DNA of 64,000 nucleotides, from the NCBI GenBank assembly GCA_018389105.1, contig JACATO010001040.1:248001-312000 (forward strand), written 5' to 3'. Shown here one piece after another: positions 40,101 through 48,770 of this stretch; within the stretch, counting starts at the first letter, position 1, and every line of letters starts with the position of its first letter. The notes beneath the pieces were generated by a model, which saw only the letters and a program-made list of their open reading frames with translations, ran no database searches and was not told where the DNA came from. The translations under genes were made by a program, and so were the position numbers. The DNA comes from Nautilus pompilius (lineage: Eukaryota; Mollusca; Cephalopoda; Nautilida; Nautilidae).

Positions 40101-43100
40101 TTAGTGACTTGCTATTTGCTTTGAAAGTATTGATAGTTGATTATATATATATAAATATCCCTGAAGATGTATTTAGTAACAGAAACTTGTTACTAGGTAG
40201 TGGTTCCATTTTTGTATTAGAATGATGAAATTAGATTTTAATTAATGCATTACAATTCTTGTGATTGAAATTAAGTTTGTTAATGTTGCTGTTGTATTAT
40301 AAAGTTACAAACCTGGGGTGAATACTCACCTTCTAGTCAGATTGTCTGCAGTACTTTAAAGATTTAATAACTGGCTTTAAAAATAAGTACTGAGGAATAC
40401 CAGTGTTGTTTTTTTAATAGGCATCATCTGAACATTTCATAATTTTCTCAAGGTCTGCAAAATTGAAGATAAAGTTTAACAGTATACTTCTGTTCAGATG
40501 TTGTAAAACCCCTGACTTCAGAATTATGTTTATTGCCTCCACCAAGTATATTGAATATGGCTGTGTTCTCATTGCCTTGCTCCCAGCTGCTGATTATATC
40601 TGATGCTTACCTTACCACCTGGTGATAATGCTTTTGTTTATTTTCTGTATAGCCCGAGGTCGGTTTGATCGCAGAGATTTCCGAAGTGGTCGTGGTGGTT
40701 ATGATAGAGAGAGGTTTGGTGGTCGGGGTGGTTCTCGGGGTGGCTACCGCGATTCTCGCCGGCCGCCGCCCCGCCACTACGACCGTCGTGGCGGCTATGG
40801 TGGAGGGTATGGAGGAGGGAACAGAGGAGGTAGGCTTGATTTTCTCTCTCTCCCCTCCCCCCCCCATGAATGGTTTAATTACTTGAAAATTGTGGAAAAA
40901 TTAAATTGAAAATTGAACTATAATTATTAGATTGTCATAAAATAATATATGGGCTTGAGGCAGAGAGTAATATGTTTATGACTAGAAGCTAGTGACTACT
41001 ACTAATCCATTCCCTTTCCAAAAATGTAATAGTTTGAGCAATAATTATTTTTATAACTAAAAAGCCAAAAAATTGAAAGTGTGACAGTTGAATTCTGGTC
41101 ATGTGTATTCATTTCACAAAATTCCGAGACCCATTATGCTAAAGCTACTTTCACCTAATACACAACCGTGGTCTTTGTTGAATTTTCATTGGGTAGCATA
41201 CTTGTTGAATTGGTCGGTAACTAGTTGTGCCAGGCTCAAACAGGTTTATTGAATGAATTTGTGGTAATACTGTGATACTAACTATTCATAGATGCTCCCT
41301 TCAAAGTATGCACTTATTCCAACATTTCTGGAATTTCTAGAAGCACTCCATATATTCTTGAGGAATTTGATGTAAAATTTTGTATTTGTAATAAATAGTG
41401 GAGATTATAACATCTGTCAAGTCCAGTGAATATGTAGATATGCAATTAATTATAATGTTTGGCCAAAATCTGATGCATTGTCAGGATGCAACATTTTAGG
41501 TTCTCATTTCTCTGCCCATAATCTGTGAACCTATATGCATTGCAAAACTTATGTAGAATGCCTGGTTCACTGCCTGACCATTAGTGGCAAATTTATGGTG
41601 CACTAACTTTCAATGTCACTTTCTTTGCTTTGGGTGATAGTGTCTTCTGCTGAGAGGATTGGTGTTTGATTTTTAGATCATACCTGTAGACCCAGTGAAA
41701 GAATTCTGGATGAGATCTTGGCACAAGGATGCCATAAAAGATGCTTTTCTCTTCCTGCTCATCAGTAAGATGTCTTAGAACAAGCTTGGCAGAGATGTGT
41801 TTTCCGTAGTGAAATGTTAATTTTAAAAGCAAATTCGCTTAGTCATTTGGCTGTTAGTGTGAAGTTGCTGGCCAGACAAACCATGGATAATCTAACAGAT
41901 TTTCTACTATCTCTAAATTGAGAAAACCATTCAAATGTTTCACCAAACAATGCTTTCATTAATATTTGATGCATTTTGATGGTTGCTTCGACAAAATTTA
42001 TATCATGCTTGCTGCTGGTATGCCTGCTCTGTTACAACATAAGTATGGGTGGATTTGGGCATTATATCATCAAGTAGCTATTGGTGTTGTCACTAAATTT
42101 AGTTTGGTTAATGAGTTTCTTATATTTGCAGAGTGGGTGAATGCTTATTGTTCAGGCATTTCCTGTTCTGTATAAATCTGATGTTGATTATATTTGGTTA
42201 TTAACTCAGAGCTTTATGTACTGCCATTTGACATATTCAAGAACAGTTATAAATATTACTAAGATGAATATTTGAATTTAATTAATTTTTTTTGTCAGGC
42301 GGCTATTTTCCACGAGGCTCTCGCTCACCTTCAAACAGATACAATGATCGCAATAAAAACTTCTGGGACAAAAGGAGCAGTAGCAATTACAGACAACCAG
42401 TGGTAATTTATGATTTCCTTGTTTTATTTTTTGGTATGCTGTGCACATGTAATCTGAATTGCAATTAATAAGTTTTCTGTCTTTTGTATGATCACAGCAC
42501 CTGTGACATCTTGGCAATGGGGGGATTTGTAACACTTGTTTTTCAGAATAAGCTTTATGTAGTGGGATTGTTCAAGTTCTCAGTAAGTGATAACGGAAGA
42601 AAAATAAATGCAGAGAGATAGGAAGCTCAAGACAACTTTAGTGGTAGTGCTGGCTTTAGTAGAGAATGTTGTTGTAGCCTAGCACTTTAGTAAAACCTTC
42701 CTGCTGAAATAACAGATTGTCAGCAAGAAACTTGGCAGTTGCATAGGAGTGAGAAATGGCTTTGCACAACCTGGTGTTGCATTAAATACACCAAAGATAT
42801 CTGGAATTTATTTGAGTTTCATATAAAGTATCTACTGCCATTAAATTTCTGTAGCTGATAGACTTGAGGGATGTAATCTAGGTTGTAGTAATTTATCACC
42901 AAAGCATTCTGTGCTTGTTAGCATGGAAAATTTGATTTGTGCTGAGAAATGGAATAAAATGTTGAAAGTCTTACATTTAGAGGATGTGTACACCACTGAA
43001 ACCTTCATTACACTAAATACTGAGATCCTCAAATCTGGCAGTACAATTACCCTGGAAACTACAGTGGAACTATACATAATTGCAGTGAAGATTCTTTGAT

Positions 43101-46100
43101 TTAAAAGGGCTGATGGTAAATGACATTAATATAACTTCTGAGCTTAAAAACATGGCTTCTGATCTGTTGTTGTTGAGTGCTGGAGTGTGAGAATGCCAAG
43201 ATGACTATTGAAGTTTTGTCACCAATGAGGTTGAAATTGGGAATGTAGGAATTTGTTGCATCCTTGACCCACTGAAGGAGTTAGTGTAGCTCTGGCTTTC
43301 TCATGTGCTTTACATGTGCCATCCATTCCCATTTCTCTTGGATGTTTTGCTTGTTGCAAAAACCAGGGTTCCCATTTCCCCTTCAAAACAAGGGGATTCA
43401 CCACTTACTGCAAGGGCCTGGCCATCACTTTGTCTCTTAAATACCTGGCGATTTTTGTTTTCTTTCCAGTGTTATGCAAGAACTGCATTGCCAAGCATAT
43501 CAGAATAGACAGCTGTCTCATCCATGTTTCTGAAATTGGCAATGAAGTACTTGTAGTCCTCACTTTAGAATGATGCATTGGTGGAAAGCCGCTTGGAGCA
43601 GTTTTTTTTTTTTATTTGTTGAGACTGCATTGTGCTTCATTTATTTGTTCTGGCACTTGCACAAACAGAGAAAATTGATGTGCCTTGCCTTATCTGTTTT
43701 TCTATGATTCTTATACCAAATAACAATGTTTGTAAAATCAATCAAAAAGTTTTATTTTAGTATTTCAGTTTCTTAACACTGAAAGGTGGCCACATTCTCA
43801 TCTTTGGTGGGTTCATAATTAGTCAGCTTGAATTTGATCGGCTAGATTGACATTTTGACTCTTCTGCAGATGCAATGCTTGCTATGAAAATCTCAGGTGA
43901 ACAAGTGAATGCATGAGAAAGAATTGTTGCAATAGAAAGATCTGGGAATAGTTCAGCAAATGACTATCTGACAGTCGTCAAGTGCCCCACTTAAATAGTC
44001 ACATGTTCATTGATGCAACAATCACATTCTAAAACAAGGAGTGCTTTTCAATGTGAGTTTATTGCTGGCACAAAATCTCCATTGATCTTTGTAGGCTGTA
44101 AGTGCAGTGTTAAAGAGTTGTCATTCTTGAAAAATAGATTCTTTGACTATATTCATGCCCAAAATATTCCTAAAGAAGAAAATGGATGTTTATTGAAGCA
44201 TAGGCAGCAGTTAAACAGTAAAAGTCAGTTTTTGTATCAAGCAAGCATGTTAAGTACAGTATAGTAGTGGCAGTCTACTTTGTGATTTACATATAAATTT
44301 TATACTAATGTTACAAATACCTAATACAGTTTTCTCTTTAAAAAAATAAATAGTTCCTTTTTGTCACTAAAGTTTGGGATAGGTGGCAATTACAACCATA
44401 ATGGCATGTGTTAAGAAAGGTGGGTTTGGGGAATAGTCCAGTTAGTGGTTAGAGTTTGCGACTGTAGTCATATATAAAACAGTTGTTGTTATGATGCAGA
44501 CTAAAAGTATTTTTATAGTCTGGATATTAAATATTCTAATCTGTACAAATTGATAAAAAAAAACAACAACAACTGTTGGACATGGTACATTAGATTTTTT
44601 GTTTATGGAGTGGAAGGTATACCTTGTTAATAAATTGGAATAAATACTTTAATGCACATTTTTAATGACATGAACTATAATTGTAGGTCTATGCTCCATA
44701 TGTCCTAATTTCACTGTTTGAAAAGTCTAAATTTTCAATAATTTTAAAAAATCTTGAGCAGCACAAGTTGGTAGATTGGTTGGTCATCTTCTGTTAGAAT
44801 TTCAGGCCAGCTACTACTAGTTCTCATGTTAAATTGTTGCAATATGAAATGTTCATTATTGTCTTGTTTAAATAATTTGGTCAACTGGAATGTGTGGTTT
44901 ATATGAAGTAAAACTTTCCTTGCAAAGACAAAGACCTTGACATGCAACTATAGGGAAGTGCATTAAAAGTTTTAAAAGACTTAGGAAATTCTACATTATT
45001 GTCATTTTGAGTTGATGCAGTGATATGAAGGATTCTTGGGTGTTTTTGTCATGATGGTGTTTTATAGTCCGTGTACAGATTTTAACAATGTTTGCTGACA
45101 ATGCAGGAGAGTGATAAGTTTGCTACTAGTTGATACTGATAGATGCTGACAGATCTTCATATTTAATCAGTGCCATTTCAACTGTAATCTGGAGACCTGT
45201 ATATCTGGTCAGGCTTTCGTCATTTGCAGATGTTAAAAAAATGTCTGTACACAACACATTTTACTATTGCAATTGTGATAATTACTTTTATTTTTATTGT
45301 ATGAAAGTTATTTATGCATGTTATAAATGCTTTTAATTTACTTGGCAGCCCCGTCAGTCCTTCACAAACCAGCGTAGTGGAGGTGGAAGTGGCTATGGAT
45401 CTGGGCAGTGGAATAGACATGGTAATTACTATGGCTCAAACAACCAGGGCAGCAGCTGGGGACACCAGGGCAACTGGAATCATGGACATTGGGGTAGCGG
45501 ATCTAGTTCTTCGCCGCCTGGTTATGGAAATGTATGTACATATGTCTAATTGTCTTGTTCAAATAGCAAAGATGGCAGTTTGTGGCAGTGGTGGTGGTTG
45601 GGGGGGTATTTCATATTTCATTCAGTGAGAGTGAAGTTGGTTTGTTTTCAGTGCAAATTTTACATTTTGAAAATAGCTTTTGCTTGAACAATTTTGTTAT
45701 TTGTACCTGTTGTATGTTACCTTTTTAACTCTTCTTCTAATGGTTTCTGTTATCTTCCACTTCTGAATGGTTTTTCACTTGGAAAATTCTAGCATGTTTT
45801 CTTGTTGACACTCTTGATTTTGTTTGTTTCCTATTGGAGAGTTTGTGTTATGACGTTCATAGGTGAAGGAAAAAATGTATGAGATGCAAAGATGTTGATA
45901 TTCATCTGGGTGAATAAAAACTGACAAATAAGCATTGTGTATCAACTGCAGCACACTATACTAAACTTCACATGATCTGATCAGGATTTACATACTACTA
46001 CTACTACTGTTACTCTGGAATCTTTCCTACTTTGAGAGAGAGAGAGTGGAGGTGAAAATGTAAGTTACACAGCATCAAAAGGCTAAAGCATTTGAACAGC

Positions 46101-47700
46101 TCTTGTCCCCCATTTCCAGCAGGCTGAAAACATTACAATTGGTGAGATGGTGATATTACTGCTGTAATTCTGACACAAATGTATTTTTATTCTAGTATTG
46201 TTTCTCTACTTAATCCTTTCTTGTTCAGAATGGCTGAAAACTTGGGCATTGACAGGTCATTTAATGATTGCTTCTGCCTGTAATATGGATAATACTATGT
46301 GCATGCAAGAGAATTTTGGTCCACATTATCTTCTGGCTATTTGTATTGCTTCATTTTTTTTTCAAAAGTGACCTTACTAGTCAAGCGACTTGGTTAACCA
46401 GTTTGGATTACCTAGTGCATTATTATCTACATGATAGAATTTGACACCATTCCTCCTGGTGATGTGGAAGCCTCAAATGTTCATACTTTGGATCTCATAA
46501 TTTAGTTGGACAGTGATAGAGAGTGGAGCTAGGCACCTGCAGCCTATGAACATGCAGGTATTTTCACTGTTAGCCAGCTTGAAGATAGGTATTTGTGATG
46601 ATGCCAATCCAGTGAAATTTTTCTGAGTTGATACTGGAGGATTTCCTCCATCACATGGCTGACAAATTGATGTGCAGCACACACTAGTCAGGCAAGTTGA
46701 TGCTTTCTTGGCAATAAGTATCACCATGGGTCTCCATCGAGGGTATTTGTAGTGTGACAGCAGACCTTTTGTCATTGTCAAAAGGACAGAAGATTAAAAA
46801 AATTGAATTAGTACGGGAACTTCTGTGACAACTGTTGGGTACTCTACATTTTTTACTTTCTGTGCTATAGATTGAATTTTTCCTTTCGTTTTCTAGATAT
46901 CTCTCTCAATAGATTGAGCTGTATGCTAAATCATTTGTGTTATCTGAATCATACCATGACTACTTAATGTTTTTAAATTTTGATCAGGTAGCTGCATACT
47001 AAATATTCCATTTTATGAACTGGACAGGGTTAAGAGTGTGCTGTTAACTTGTTGCTGCTGTTTTCAGTATTAACCTGGCATAATATATATATTAGTATAA
47101 GTGGATTTTTACACTCAGATGATGTGGTTAATGAAAAGAAAGATTTAATAGTTATTGTTTTTTAAAGAAAAATTCTAATGGATTTCTACTGCTAATAAAA
47201 TAAATATAATTAATAATAAACTAATATTAAACATGCTGCGCGTGCAGGAGTGAAATTCATACTTAGTAGAATATAGTGTGTCGGATTTACTCAGTTATCT
47301 GCAGTCAAAGGTAATTCAGTCGTGATTAGCTTGCTCCATTTTGTAGTATTATTTTACAACTGGTTTCCAGGACTCTATTTATTAATGTTTGATTCCTGCC
47401 ATTAGACTTCCAGTTTGAAGAAGAAAAATGAATATTACTTTCTATTTGTGCATATGTTCATGCATGTTTTCCTTTGCTGTAAAGTTAGGAGAAATCCTGT
47501 TTTGAAACCAGACATTTTTTTCTAAATAAGGCTGTTTTCTGTTTTGGTTTTAGTGGAACTATGGACACAGTGGTCACCAGGGTGGACAGGGCTATGGTGG
47601 AAGTCAGTGGGGTCAAAACTGGAACCAGAACTACTGGCCAAGCTACAGTCAGAACCAAAACTACAGCCAATGGTACGATAGTAACCATGACACTAAGTAG
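9996..47700 (+). CDS. HNRNPUL1: hnRNP U-like protein (HNRNPUL1 homologue), whole gene, 18 coding exons
   Basis: Family role (known): nuclear RNA-binding proteins acting in mRNA processing, transcription and DNA-end responses. Coding exons: 9996-10137, 13714-13841, 16431-16593, 16901-17015, 19131-19204, 19356-19495, 20435-20534, 22016-22128, 22751-22906, 23257-23364, 24616-24738, 31823-31951, 33026-33194, 33504-33662, 40653-40829, 42299-42402, 45349-45531, 47554-47700. All junctions are GT/AG, phases agree throughout, and the sum is 2,430 nt (809 aa plus stop). Domain order: SAP (about 5-42), acidic region (48-145), Arg/Ser-rich linker (154-185), SPRY (about 205-385), P-loop kinase-like domain (about 414-590) with GLPGAGKT at 419-426 and ILDQ at 494-497, RGG box (about 607-670), G/Q/N/Y/W/S-rich tail. 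The kinase-like segment ([29 protein letters not shown]) matches UL1 better than HNRNPU or UL2. The length is close to human UL1 (856 aa). Start: first ATG of the SAP exon, after AAAGG. Family assignment is firm; small exons could be alternatively spliced. Confidence 0.93.
10249..10284. repeat. Poly-T/poly-A inverted run
   Basis: Near the start of intron 1 a run of T is followed directly by a run of A (13 T, then about 12 A), a near-perfect T/A palindrome. Similar T-then-A runs occur elsewhere in the window (3799-3815, 7240-7253), so it is probably low-complexity expansion. Confidence 0.6.
10285..13713 (+). other. HNRNPUL1: HNRNPUL1 intron 1, remainder
   Basis: The first 600 bases are still CpG-island sequence; after about 11,000 it becomes AT-rich unique-looking DNA. 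No second gene, RNA gene or intact transposon is recognised. The short ORFs here show no domain resemblance. Confidence 0.5.
13714..13841 (+). CDS. HNRNPUL1: HNRNPUL1 coding exon 2: acidic segment
   Basis: Acceptor TTTCCCCCTCTAG, donor AAA|GTAAGT, phase 1 in and phase 0 out. Encodes residues 48-90, rich in Asp, Glu and Ser, with two imperfect copies of an LD(D/E)SSQD repeat. hnRNP U family proteins usually have such an acidic stretch after SAP; here it is shorter than in vertebrate HNRNPU. Confidence 0.88.
14385..14923. mobile_element. Tigger/pogo-like nonautonomous DNA transposon (MITE) with TA target duplication
   Basis: Starts CAGTTGTCCTCCGGTATTC and ends in the inverted counterpart of CAGTCGACCCCCGTGTAATC, flanked by TA on each side (14383-14384 and 14924-14925). 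Subterminal AACCGCGAAT / ATTCGCGGT-type blocks are also inverted. The 539-bp interior has no transposase ORF. CAG-starting termini containing GACCCYCG and a TA duplication are typical of Tigger-like Tc1/mariner relatives (family knowledge). Lies in intron 2 of HNRNPUL1. Confidence 0.75.
16431..16593 (+). CDS. HNRNPUL1: HNRNPUL1 coding exon 3: acidic segment
   Basis: A strong polypyrimidine tract and TTTTGTAG acceptor precede [10 protein letters not shown]. The exon encodes residues 91-144 plus one base and is very rich in Glu, Asp and Gly. The donor G|GTTTGT at 16594 is weaker than the others, but the frame joins exactly to exon 4. Confidence 0.85.
16901..17015 (+). CDS. HNRNPUL1: HNRNPUL1 coding exon 4: SR-rich linker and basic NLS-like cluster
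   Basis: Acceptor CTTCATGCAG, donor CG|GTGAGT. Encodes residues 145-182. KRKR at 154-157 is NLS-like and is followed by about 25 residues of alternating Arg with Ser or Asp ([16 protein letters not shown] pattern). The SR dipeptides suggest phosphorylation by SR kinases and splicing-factor contacts (inference). Vertebrate paralogues have a different basic linker (KRPREDHGRGYFE-like) here. Confidence 0.88.
17016..19130 (+). other. HNRNPUL1: HNRNPUL1 intron 4
   Basis: About 2.1 kb, very AT-rich. Minus-strand ORFs at 18067-18276 and 18754-19041 have no recognisable domain and look like chance or old repeat remnants. No other feature seen. Confidence 0.45.
19131..19204 (+). CDS. HNRNPUL1: HNRNPUL1 coding exon 5: linker to SPRY
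   Basis: Short 74-nt exon with acceptor TTTTTGCAG and donor GAT|GTAAGT. It continues the SR linker ([13 protein letters not shown]) and ends WLDR with one base carried over. Exact frame fit on both sides supports it despite its size. Confidence 0.85.
19356..19495 (+). CDS. HNRNPUL1: HNRNPUL1 coding exon 6: start of SPRY domain
   Basis: Encodes residues 208-254, opening [20 protein letters not shown] and continuing to [20 protein letters not shown]. This aligns with the vertebrate DTYNCDLHFK...LWSGARASYGV...GKVCFE block. Donor AAG|GTAAGT. Confidence 0.92.
20435..20534 (+). CDS. HNRNPUL1: HNRNPUL1 coding exon 7: SPRY
   Basis: Residues 255-287. The segment [17 protein letters not shown] matches the HVVRIGWSL...LGEE strand pair of UL1. 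Acceptor TATTTTGTAG, donor TTAG|GTAGGT. Confidence 0.9.
22016..22128 (+). CDS. HNRNPUL1: HNRNPUL1 coding exon 8: SPRY core
   Basis: Residues 288-325. [16 protein letters not shown] and [15 protein letters not shown] are the most diagnostic SPRY pieces; YGYGGTGK is UL1-like rather than HNRNPU-like. Acceptor TTTTGTAG, donor TTG|GTAAGT. Confidence 0.92.
22751..22906 (+). CDS. HNRNPUL1: HNRNPUL1 coding exon 9: SPRY C-terminal half
   Basis: Residues 326-377. Contains [11 protein letters not shown] and [10 protein letters not shown] and ends near ECNFGQN, matching the family's FxKNG, LxPHVL and NFGQ blocks. Acceptor GTATTCTAG, donor AAT|GTGAGT. Confidence 0.92.
23257..23364 (+). CDS. HNRNPUL1: HNRNPUL1 coding exon 10: SPRY-to-kinase connector
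   Basis: Residues 378-413: [20 protein letters not shown], then a basic/acidic connector ending KKEECE just before the P-loop strand. Matches the family's EPxF...F...PLxxR pattern. Acceptor TTTAACTTAG, donor GAG|GTAAGC. Confidence 0.91.
23385..24305 (+). repeat. Dispersed repeat family, copy A (intron 10)
   Basis: Opens GCAGGGTTTGCAGTTTTGAAAA, about 20 bases after the exon 10 donor, and ends near CTAATTTTATGATCCTTGAAG. Shares successive blocks with copies at 26.97, 36.93 and 46.2 kb, for example AAATTGGGAAAACTAA, TCTAACCAACCTATTGA and a TAATGTATTA-containing end. No coding capacity is visible. Could be a noncoding part of a larger transposon or a long SINE-like unit. Confidence 0.55.
24616..24738 (+). 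CDS. HNRNPUL1: HNRNPUL1 coding exon 11: Walker A (P-loop) exon
   Basis: Residues 414-454. [20 protein letters not shown] carries the Walker A motif at 419-426 with intact Lys425 and Thr426, followed by [16 protein letters not shown]. This is the PNK-like nucleotide-binding domain of the family, in which ATP binding is plausible. Donor AAG|GTAATG. Confidence 0.94.
24739..31822 (+). other. HNRNPUL1: HNRNPUL1 intron 11 (7.1 kb)
   Basis: The largest intron of the gene. Apart from repeat copy B it is AT-rich sequence with many short ORFs, none with a recognisable domain. It splits the nucleotide-binding domain between the Walker A exon and the Walker B-like exon. Confidence 0.5.
26966..27850 (+). 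repeat. Dispersed repeat family, copy B (intron 11)
   Basis: Opens ACAGGGTTTGCACAGTTTTG and follows copy A in the same order: AAAATTGGGAAAACTGA, then AACCTAACCAACCTATTGA, then TTCTCTAGATGTGAG, ending around GGATCTAAAATCAGG and TTAATGTATTACAATTC. Diverged, with indels relative to copy A. Confidence 0.55.
31823..31951 (+). CDS. HNRNPUL1: HNRNPUL1 coding exon 12: kinase-like domain, Walker B-like strand
   Basis: Residues 455-497: [20 protein letters not shown] through [12 protein letters not shown]. Close to human UL1 along its whole length. The hydrophobic strand ending in Asp496 is the Walker B-like position. Acceptor CATTGCAACAG, donor CAG|GTACCC. It follows the longest intron of the gene (7.1 kb). 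Confidence 0.93.
33026..33194 (+). CDS. HNRNPUL1: HNRNPUL1 coding exon 13: kinase-like domain
   Basis: Residues 498-553: [20 protein letters not shown], then [20 protein letters not shown] and [12 protein letters not shown]. The order [16 protein letters not shown] and VPExAVLEMK is conserved across the family. Donor AAAG|GTAGGA. Confidence 0.94.
33504..33662 (+). CDS. HNRNPUL1: HNRNPUL1 coding exon 14: end of kinase-like domain
   Basis: Residues 554-606: [20 protein letters not shown], then [16 protein letters not shown] and [15 protein letters not shown]. The LPPPEKRF segment marks the switch into the RGG region. Acceptor CCTTTTTAG, donor GGAT|GTAAGT. Confidence 0.94.
35340..36480 (+). mobile_element. 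Degenerate hAT transposase remnant (ZBED5/GTF2IRD2-like) in intron 14
   Basis: Broken frames resemble successive pieces of domesticated-type hAT transposases. One is an [20 protein letters not shown] segment ending [13 protein letters not shown]. Another is a [19 protein letters not shown] piece like the family's LHTDVRWLSRGxVL motif. The third is [20 protein letters not shown] like the family's LADIFxHLNxLNxxLQGxx motif. Stops and frameshifts separate the pieces, so it is not functional. Ends not determined. Confidence 0.5.
36900..37880 (+). repeat. Dispersed repeat family, copy C (intron 14)
   Basis: Shares with copy A the GCTTCACTTCT...ATAATTATG and CAACTTTCTGTAGGTTAATTT-type blocks and the end segment TATGTATTATGATATGTCTC / TAATTTTGTGGTCCTTGAA. 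With copy E it shares CTACATTATC, ACCTGATAGAATTTGACAAT and GTCAATTTAGTTGGATAG. It links the A/B and E versions into one family. Confidence 0.5.
40653..40829 (+). CDS. HNRNPUL1: HNRNPUL1 coding exon 15: RGG box
   Basis: Residues 607-665. Many RGG, GRGG and RG repeats ([15 protein letters not shown], then [15 protein letters not shown], then [12 protein letters not shown]). RGG boxes bind RNA and are arginine-methylation targets (family knowledge). The exon is much more GC-rich than its flanks. Acceptor TCTGTATAG, donor GGAG|GTAGGC. Confidence 0.92.
42299..42402 (+). CDS. HNRNPUL1: HNRNPUL1 coding exon 16: RG/RS tail segment
   Basis: Residues 666-700, starting [20 protein letters not shown] and ending YRQPV. 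Acceptor TTTTTGTCAG, donor GTG|GTAATT; a donor three bases earlier (GTGGTA) is possible and would drop one Val without changing frame. Confidence 0.86.
42403..45348 (+). other. HNRNPUL1: HNRNPUL1 intron 16
   Basis: About 2.9 kb without a recognisable gene. Several 60-100 residue ORFs (for example at 43316-43573 and 44010-44264) have no domain signature and are probably old transposon or chance frames. Confidence 0.45.
45349..45531 (+). CDS. HNRNPUL1: HNRNPUL1 coding exon 17: G/S/N/W-rich low-complexity tail
   Basis: Residues 701-761. A Gly, Ser, Asn, Gln, His and Trp-rich stretch (for example [19 protein letters not shown]) typical of hnRNP prion-like tails. Acceptor ACTTGGCAG, donor AAT|GTATGT. 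Frame and composition continue directly into exon 18. Confidence 0.88.
46200..47035 (+). repeat. Dispersed repeat family, copy E (intron 17)
   Basis: Aligns to copy C: GGTCCACATTATCTTCTGGC, then ATCTACATGATAGAATTTGACA, then CATAATTTAGTTGGACAG, then GATCAGGTAGCTGCATACTAAA. A GC-richer middle (46,540-46,760) is not shared with copy C, suggesting an insertion or a longer version of the element. Confidence 0.45.
47554..47700 (+). CDS. HNRNPUL1: HNRNPUL1 last coding exon (18)
   Basis: Residues 762-809 and stop TAG at 47698-47700. Encodes a Q/N/Y/W/G-rich end ([20 protein letters not shown] ...) finishing [10 protein letters not shown]. Acceptor TTTGGTTTTAG. The tail resembles the QYNQYYQ-type endings of UL1/HNRNPU in composition but not residue by residue. 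Confidence 0.9.
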   Translation, partial: WNYGHSGHQGGQGYGGSQWGQNWNQNYWPSYSQNQNYSQWYDSNHDTK

Positions 47701-48770
47701 TCAGTCATGCTGGAGTTGATTGATGACAGATTTTAATTTGTTAGATTTTGTTTCAAATTTGAGACTAATGCAATATCTGAATGTCTGTTTAAGGTCAGTT
47801 TTATGTACTACTCACCAGACCATCATTTTTATGCTTAAATAATAATATCACCTGTAATTTTCCTCATTTGTTTTCTTTTTGATTTTTAATCTTGGGTTGG
47901 TTGGTGTTTCATATAAATATATACATATTTCAATTCCATGCACACACTAAACTTCTATAAGTTTTCTGCTGCTAAGTTTGTAATTCTTTATTGGAGAATG
48001 AGTGCCTTGAAAAGAGCATGCCACTACTTCATAAAGTCCATGTGCACATGCAGTAGAATGAAGGAAAAAAAAATCAGTTTTTTCTTTTCTTTTCTTTTTT
48101 TTTTTTGAGAACATTCACTCCATCAGAATCCATAACTCTGGCTTTTATCCCATTTCAGGGGGTCATTCAAAAATAGATCGGGCGGTCCTGGTGGAAGAAA
48201 ATATTAATGTAAATAAACACATGGAAGAAAAGCCCGCAGTATCAGCTTACAGTGGCACAAGTTGATGGATCAGTTGATCATCCTGCACCATGGGTACACT
48301 ATCAGATCAGCCAGTTGTCATGTTAAAACCTGTAGCTGGGTTGAATCCTTTCTCATGTTGAATCATTAAAACAAAACAAAAAAGATTTGTATTATATTTC
48401 CACACTTTAGTTGAGTGATCATAGTAAGTAATGGATTTTAATGTTTAGCTGGCGTGAAGTTATTGTGTAATTAGATGCCTCCAGTGTTATATTCTGCTGC
48501 TGATTCATTAGTTACTCGCCCCACTATCTGTGTAATTCTTTCATCTAATCAGTAGGCAGACATCTTATCACAGAACTCTCTGCAGTTAAGGTTCATGAGA
48601 TGGTATGTGAATTATGTAAGACTGACATTCATTTGTTTTACACATTGTCAAGAATGGAAAGATTGTAAATGCTGGATGGTTGGAAAAAATAAAAAAAAGA
48701 AGGTACATGGATTTTTAGTTCATTATTTGGATGGGGGGGGGGCAAATAAAATGTTATTTTAAACTGTTGG
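47701..48770 (+). other. HNRNPUL1: Probable 3'UTR of HNRNPUL1
   Basis: Begins after the TAG stop. Contains poly-T tracts and candidate AATAAA signals at 48688-48693 and 48745-48750; the second is followed by a T- and GT-rich stretch. A later AATAAA at 50169-50174 is possible. Which is used cannot be told from sequence alone. Confidence 0.4.
48745..48750 (+). terminator. HNRNPUL1: Candidate polyadenylation signal AATAAA for HNRNPUL1
   Basis: AATAAA about 1.05 kb after the stop, followed within 30 bases by T/GT-rich sequence (TGTTATTTT, GTTGGTTTTC). One of several candidates. Confidence 0.3.

Larger units (their letters stand above)
33663..40652 (+). other. HNRNPUL1: HNRNPUL1 intron 14 (7.0 kb)
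   Basis: Contains the hAT remnant and repeat copy C. From about 38,000 to 40,650 it is AT-rich, with a short (GAT)n run at about 38,920-38,937 and no gene that can be supported. Confidence 0.5.

Noticed and set aside
40607..40867. Minus-strand ORF opposite the RGG exon
   Set aside because: It is the antisense of RGG-encoding codons (Thr/Ala/Pro-rich shadow). The plus strand has splice sites and family match.
9996..47700. Assignment to HNRNPU or HNRNPUL2 instead of HNRNPUL1
   Set aside because: The kinase-like segment ([30 protein letters not shown]) and YGYGGTGK in SPRY match UL1. HNRNPU has ADTGKLNTLLQ and UL2 has DPKSRDLLVQQ in the first position.
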